From NCBI RefSeq assembly GCF_008124625.1, contig NZ_VNHM01000004.1, positions 162,112-226,111 on the forward strand: a stretch of 64,000 nucleotides of DNA. The letters are read 5' to 3'. Made by a program: the position numbers and the translations under genes. Source of the stretch: Desulfallas thermosapovorans DSM 6562 (GTDB lineage Bacteria > Bacillota > Desulfotomaculia > Desulfotomaculales > Desulfallaceae). The notes below the pieces were generated by a model. It was given only the letters and a program-made list of their open reading frames with translations, was not told where the DNA came from and did not search any database. Below, piece by piece: positions 61,361 to 64,000 of the stretch (position 1 is its first letter; every line of letters begins with the position of its first letter).

Positions 61361-61660
61361 ATCATTCTTCATTATTCAAAGGTCCCTGTTTGAGAAGCAC
61401 ATTATCCCGGATGCCGATTTTACCCACATCGTGAAGCAATGCTGCCCGCTCCAGAGCCTCCAGTTCGGCAGGAGAAAACCCCATTTTGGCTGCCGTTAAA
61501 ACCGAGTAGCGGCTTACCCTTTCGGAATGCCCCGCGATATGCGGTCCCGGGCGTCAAGGGCCGAGGCCAGAACCCGGAGCAGACTGTTCATTAATGTGCG
61601 CTGCCGGTTGTATATGCGGCTGTTCTCTAATGCCCTGGCATTTTCCGGTATATTCCCCTT
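61361..61660 (-). pseudogene. HD-GYP domain protein, N-terminal part with frameshift
   Basis: Read on the minus strand it gives ALENSRIYNRQRTLMNSLLR and then ASALDARDRISRG. After a one-base shift it continues HSERVSRYSVLTAAKMGFSP, ALERAALLHDVGKIGIRDNV and LLKQGPLNNEE, where it stops. The HD motif is in LLHDVGK. The last codons overlap in sequence with the first codons of the C-terminal part at 56246 (17 of 19 bases alike). Both a frameshift and a truncation make it a pseudogene. Confidence 0.78.
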
Positions 61661-61875
61661 TGTTTGTCTGGTTCCTTTTTTGGAATACATTTAAAAAAGC
61701 GTTTTCAGTCATGGGAGGAGCCTTGATAGAATATCTACACAGGTACGGGTTTAAGCGGGAAGTGGAAACGCTTCTGAGAAACCAGTAATAATGTTTCTCA
61801 CTGAACTTTTCGGGGTGAATTGGATATAATAATAGTAACAAGGGTTGGCGCTTGCCTGAGTCTGTAAAAAAATCC

Positions 61876-61904
61876 TTGTTCAGCGATCACTTTTACCGTA
61901 TAAT
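61876..61904 (+). promoter_or_regulatory. Promoter of the small ORF-GNAT module
   Basis: TTGTTC (61876-61881) and TATAAT (61899-61904) are 17 bases apart, the ideal sigma-A spacing. The leader to the 57-codon gene would be about 64 bases. Confidence 0.65.
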
Positions 61905-61974
61905 GAAGCTAGGATGGCCGAAGGGAACGAAAAGCAATAAATTTTAAAATTGAGGTTATTCAGGAGATGGTTTT

Positions 61975-62148
61975 ATGGCCACCAAAAGTATACTAAAAAA
62001 TATAGATATTAGAGAAAGAAGAATGGGGCGTGCCCTTATATTGGCATTGGAAAAATCTGAAGCCAAGAAGGGCAAACAGGTTGAGTTAAGTCGTATATGC
62101 CGGGAGATAAAAGGAGAAAAAATTAAGGATATATTTGGAAACATATAA
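61975..62148 (+). CDS. Small basic protein upstream of a GNAT gene, candidate antitoxin
   Basis: A 57-codon gene starts at ATG 61975, eight bases after GGAG, and ends directly against the next start (TAAATG). The product begins MATKSILKNIDIRERRMGRA, is rich in Lys, Arg and Glu and predicted mostly helical, and ends GEKIKDIFGNI. I do not know a named family for certain. Tight coupling to a GNAT acetyltransferase and its own promoter suggest a toxin-antitoxin pair, in which this would be the antitoxin and DNA-binding part. Confidence 0.65.
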   Translation: MATKSILKNIDIRERRMGRALILALEKSEAKKGKQVELSRICREIKGEKIKDIFGNI

Positions 62149-62760
62149 ATGACGGGATATACTCTTATAAACTTGCGGGAAATGATTGAGCATCTTGGAG
62201 AGGATAAAACTAAAATTATTCTCTCCAATTTTATGTGCCCCCTAAATAAAGATGTAGATGATTTTTTGAAATCTAAATCTATAGAGTTCTCAAAGCAAGG
62301 AATAGCAATAACATATTTGGTATTTGCATCAAATAAAAACGAAAACGTTTTAATAGGGTATTTTACCTTGGCTACCAAAATTATTATGGTTTACAGGACA
62401 AGCCTAAGTAATACCTTGCGCAAGAGAATAACAAAATTTGCACAGTATGATAATGACTTCAAGAGGTATGTTTTTCCTGCCCCGCTTATAGGGCAACTAT
62501 CAAAGAACTTTTTTAACGGTTATGACAAATTAATTTCCGGGGATGAACTTCTAAAACTCGCATGCGATAAGATAAAGGCAATACAAAGAGAAATAGGTGG
62601 CAGGGTAGTATATTTAGAGTGTGAGGACAACCCGAAGTTAATAAATTTTTATTCGGCAAACGGATTTGTTCAGTTCGGCAAAAGGAAGTTAGACAGGGAT
62701 GAAGTTGGTTTAATGCAAGGGGAATATTTAGTGCAGCTGCTAAAATACCTTAAACCCTAA
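62149..62760 (+). CDS. GNAT-family acetyltransferase, candidate toxin
   Basis: The 203-residue product ends in a GNAT-type fold: GRVVYLECEDNPKLINFYSANGFVQFGKR is the usual C-terminal motif with the Tyr of motif B. The preceding region AYLVFAS-like beta strands and the long insert before it are unlike housekeeping GNATs. Several GNAT toxins acetylate charged tRNA, and they have an upstream small antitoxin gene, as here. The start ATG abuts the stop of that small gene. The target is unknown; a small-molecule acetyltransferase is the alternative. Confidence 0.75.
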   Translation: MTGYTLINLREMIEHLGEDKTKIILSNFMCPLNKDVDDFLKSKSIEFSKQGIAITYLVFASNKNENVLIGYFTLATKIIMVYRTSLSNTLRKRITKFAQYDNDFKRYVFPAPLIGQLSKNFFNGYDKLISGDELLKLACDKIKAIQREIGGRVVYLECEDNPKLINFYSANGFVQFGKRKLDRDEVGLMQGEYLVQLLKYLKP

Positions 62761-63213
62761 GAAAATCTATTATGAATAATTATCTAATTTCTTCTAACCT
62801 TATGGAACCTGCTAATAATTATATCCATAAAGGCTACAATGCAAAGTTAAGAAGCCCCCAATCCCTTGTGCCATGCGGGTTTGCGGGGTTTTAATATGCA
62901 GTAAACCAGAGGCTTTAATGAACGGGTCTGTTCTGGACTAAGCCCTTCGACCTTATCCAGAACCCCCCAGTATGTGCCTATCCCTCGCCGTGCTAACATT
63001 TTAACGCATTAAAGGGCTTTCAGCCGGGAAACCCCATGCGGATCGTTCAGCTTTTTATAAGATTTTTCAGCTGAATGCTAAAATGAAAGCTACCAATAAA
63101 TCCATAGCTGTGCTTAAGAAGAGAATGAACAATTAAAGCAAGCTTTGGCGTTGGAGAAATTTTTTAGCTTAGCTAAACAGTAAAATAAAAGCAGAGAGGG
63201 TGAGCGGAAGCCA
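62761..63213. other. Stretch without a convincing gene
   Basis: A 50-codon minus-strand frame (62999-62847, MLARRGIGTYWGVLDKVEGL...) has no clear ribosome binding site and no recognised relatives. A plus-strand frame ending AVLKKRMNN near 63137 also lacks a start. Both may be remnants of mobile DNA. Confidence 0.4.
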
Positions 63214-63215
63214 AA

Positions 63216-63240
63216 CCCCTTGCCACTTCCGGGCAAGGGG
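63216..63240 (-). terminator. Hairpin after the CuAO-N gene fragment
   Basis: CCCCTTGCC and GGCAAGGGG form an exact 9-bp stem with a seven-base loop. Read on the minus strand it follows the CuAO-N frame and is followed by TTTGG, so it is a weak terminator at best. Confidence 0.5.
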
Positions 63241-63273
63241 TATTTAGCGTCTAGCAAAAATCCATGGAGCACC

Positions 63274-63665
63274 CTATTCTTCTACAACCTCTTCAGCATC
63301 AGCTTCTTCTTCAGCGGCTGCATCTTCATCCACATCCGCGTCTTCATCGGTGGCCACATCTTCGTCCGCTACAGCCTCTTCATCAACTTCTTCATCTACA
63401 ACGGGCTCGTCAGTTATGTCGATGCGGTTTTGTTCGCTGTCAAAAGCGACATCCTTATTCAGGCTAACAGCGATGAATTGCAGGGGCACATATGTTACAT
63501 TGTTGATTATCTTGGCGGGAACCGCCAAATTTACATTTTCTCCATCAACGGTAGCTACAGGGTTGTTAACCTGTAACCAAATGCCACCGGAGGTGATTGA
63601 TTTGTCTTCAGCGTCCCATTCCACCTCTTGACCCAGGGCTGTTACTGCTAACACATATTGCCTAG
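63274..63665 (-). pseudogene. CuAO-N domain protein with acidic tail, 5'-truncated by an insertion sequence
   Basis: The frame reads RQYVLAVTALGQEVEWDAED (from about 63665 down), then NVTYVPLQFIAVSLN, typical of the last part of a copper-amine-oxidase N-terminal domain. A 40-residue tail made almost only of Asp, Glu, Ala and Val follows. The signal peptide and the first half of the domain are absent, and upstream sequence belongs to an IS1182 element. It is the third CuAO-N protein in the window. An ATG or GTG within the fragment could still start a 126-residue product. Confidence 0.75.
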
Positions 63666-64000
63666 CAGCCTGTCTAAGAATTGATACTTTAAAAAACTGT
63701 GGTTAGGGGCCTTAAAACAAATTCATATGAATTTATATAAAAATTTTAAGCAGAATGAGGTGCCCCTTTAACTATTTACCAAGCCAACTTCTTTTTATTT
63801 CCAAATAGCTTCAAAATGTTGTGCGTAAGGCATAGAAGGACCCATTCTCCGCGCACCAAGTCGAGCCCGCGGAGAAGAAATCTTCGAAAACCCCGGGCTT
63901 CCTTAATTTGGCCAAAAACAGGCTCAACTGTTTGTTTTCGCAAGGCATATTTTGCCCGTCCTTTTTGGGTTCGCAACTTCCTTTTCATACGATCAGGTAA
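63666..64000 (-). mobile_element. IS1182-family element, 3' part, running off the window
   Basis: The end of an IS1182-type transposase gene (63776-64000) is followed by about 110 bases of AT-rich terminal sequence, after which the truncated CuAO-N gene begins. The exact terminal repeat could not be fixed because the other end lies outside the window. Confidence 0.7.
63776..64000 (-). CDS. IS1182-family transposase, C-terminal part (continues beyond window)
   Basis: The minus-strand frame is open to the window edge and reads LPDRMKRKLRTQKGRAKYAL, then KQTVEPVFGQIKEARGFRRF and GEWVLLCLTHNILKLF. This is the C-terminal DDE_Tnp_1_6 part of IS1182 transposases, with the catalytic Glu in VEPVFGQIKE. 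The N-terminal part is outside the window. The N-terminal IS1182 fragment at 58800-59337 lies downstream on the same strand and is a separate copy. Confidence 0.85.
   Translation of the reverse strand, partial: LPDRMKRKLRTQKGRAKYALRKQTVEPVFGQIKEARGFRRFLLRGLDLVRGEWVLLCLTHNILKLFGNKKKLAW

Larger units (their letters stand above)
61264..61974. other. Debris stretch between the YwgA-like gene and the GNAT module
   Basis: No intact gene is seen. From left to right: about 65 plain bases, an IS21 istA scrap on the minus strand (61331-61359), an HD-GYP N-terminal piece on the minus strand (61361-61660), and a TGAGAAAC/GTTTCTCA hairpin (61775-61800). Last comes a promoter at 61876-61904 for the next small genes. 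About 180 bases at 61660-61840 have no recognisable content. Confidence 0.65.

Noticed and set aside
63264..63467. Frame giving a His/Gln/Leu-rich repetitive protein
   Set aside because: It is the antisense shadow of the acidic tail of the CuAO-N fragment.
58800..64000. The IS1182 N-terminal and C-terminal pieces as two halves of one broken gene
   Set aside because: On the minus strand the C-terminal piece lies upstream of the N-terminal piece, so they cannot be halves of one simply interrupted gene.

Overview
The window looks like chromosome from a spore-forming anaerobic Firmicute of the Peptococcaceae / Desulfotomaculum type. This is inferred from the order atpAGDC - murA - spoIID - spoIIID - mbl, from surface proteins built on copper-amine-oxidase-N (CuAO-N) and SLH domains, and from Gram-positive ribosome binding sites. 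No rRNA, tRNA or CRISPR array was seen.

Region 1 (1-9.2 kb) is conserved core: the 3' part of the F1 ATP synthase operon, a damaged PIN-domain gene, murA, spoIID, a 43-codon ORF where the SpoIIQ/M23 peptidase gene is often found, spoIIID and mbl. A GGGGACGGTT-type palindromic repeat recurs between these genes.

Region 2 (9.3-24.5 kb) is a cell-surface region: a CuAO-N/PKD protein, a large S8 protease with three SLH repeats, a hicBA toxin-antitoxin pair, an ECF sigma factor with its zinc-finger anti-sigma factor, a probable major S-layer protein, a TolC-like protein and an SLH protein with a stalk of small beta repeats. The sigma gene and the divergent S-layer gene carry the same promoter (GGAACTT, 16 bases, GTCTAA). 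A near match precedes the CuAO-N/PKD gene. Region 3 (24.5-29.6 kb) is a marR - membrane fusion protein - RND pump operon.

Region 4 (30.1-55.2 kb) is a surface-glycan cluster that resembles S-layer glycosylation or ABC-exported O-antigen loci. It holds an O-antigen-ligase/TPR protein, an initiating sugar-phosphate transferase, Wzm/Wzt with a cargo-binding domain, an FkbM methyltransferase with a long coiled coil, a 1260-residue protein with three glycosyltransferase domains, further glycosyltransferases, and ManB, ManC, Gmd and an Rmd-like reductase. Together these could make GDP-D-rhamnose from fructose-6-phosphate. A more AT-rich second part (45.8-55.2 kb) adds a flippase-like protein, a GT-C-like protein, a GT2 enzyme and a nucleotide-sugar dehydrogenase.

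Region 5 (55.2-64 kb) is a scrap-yard of mobile DNA: a full IS21 element, fragments of other IS21 copies, pieces of IS1182, two parts of HD-GYP coding sequence about 5 kb apart, and a fragment of an HD-domain gene. It also has intact accessory pairs: an HD phosphohydrolase with a YwgA-like protein, and a 57-codon gene followed by a GNAT acetyltransferase. At the right edge an IS1182 copy has cut off a CuAO-N gene.
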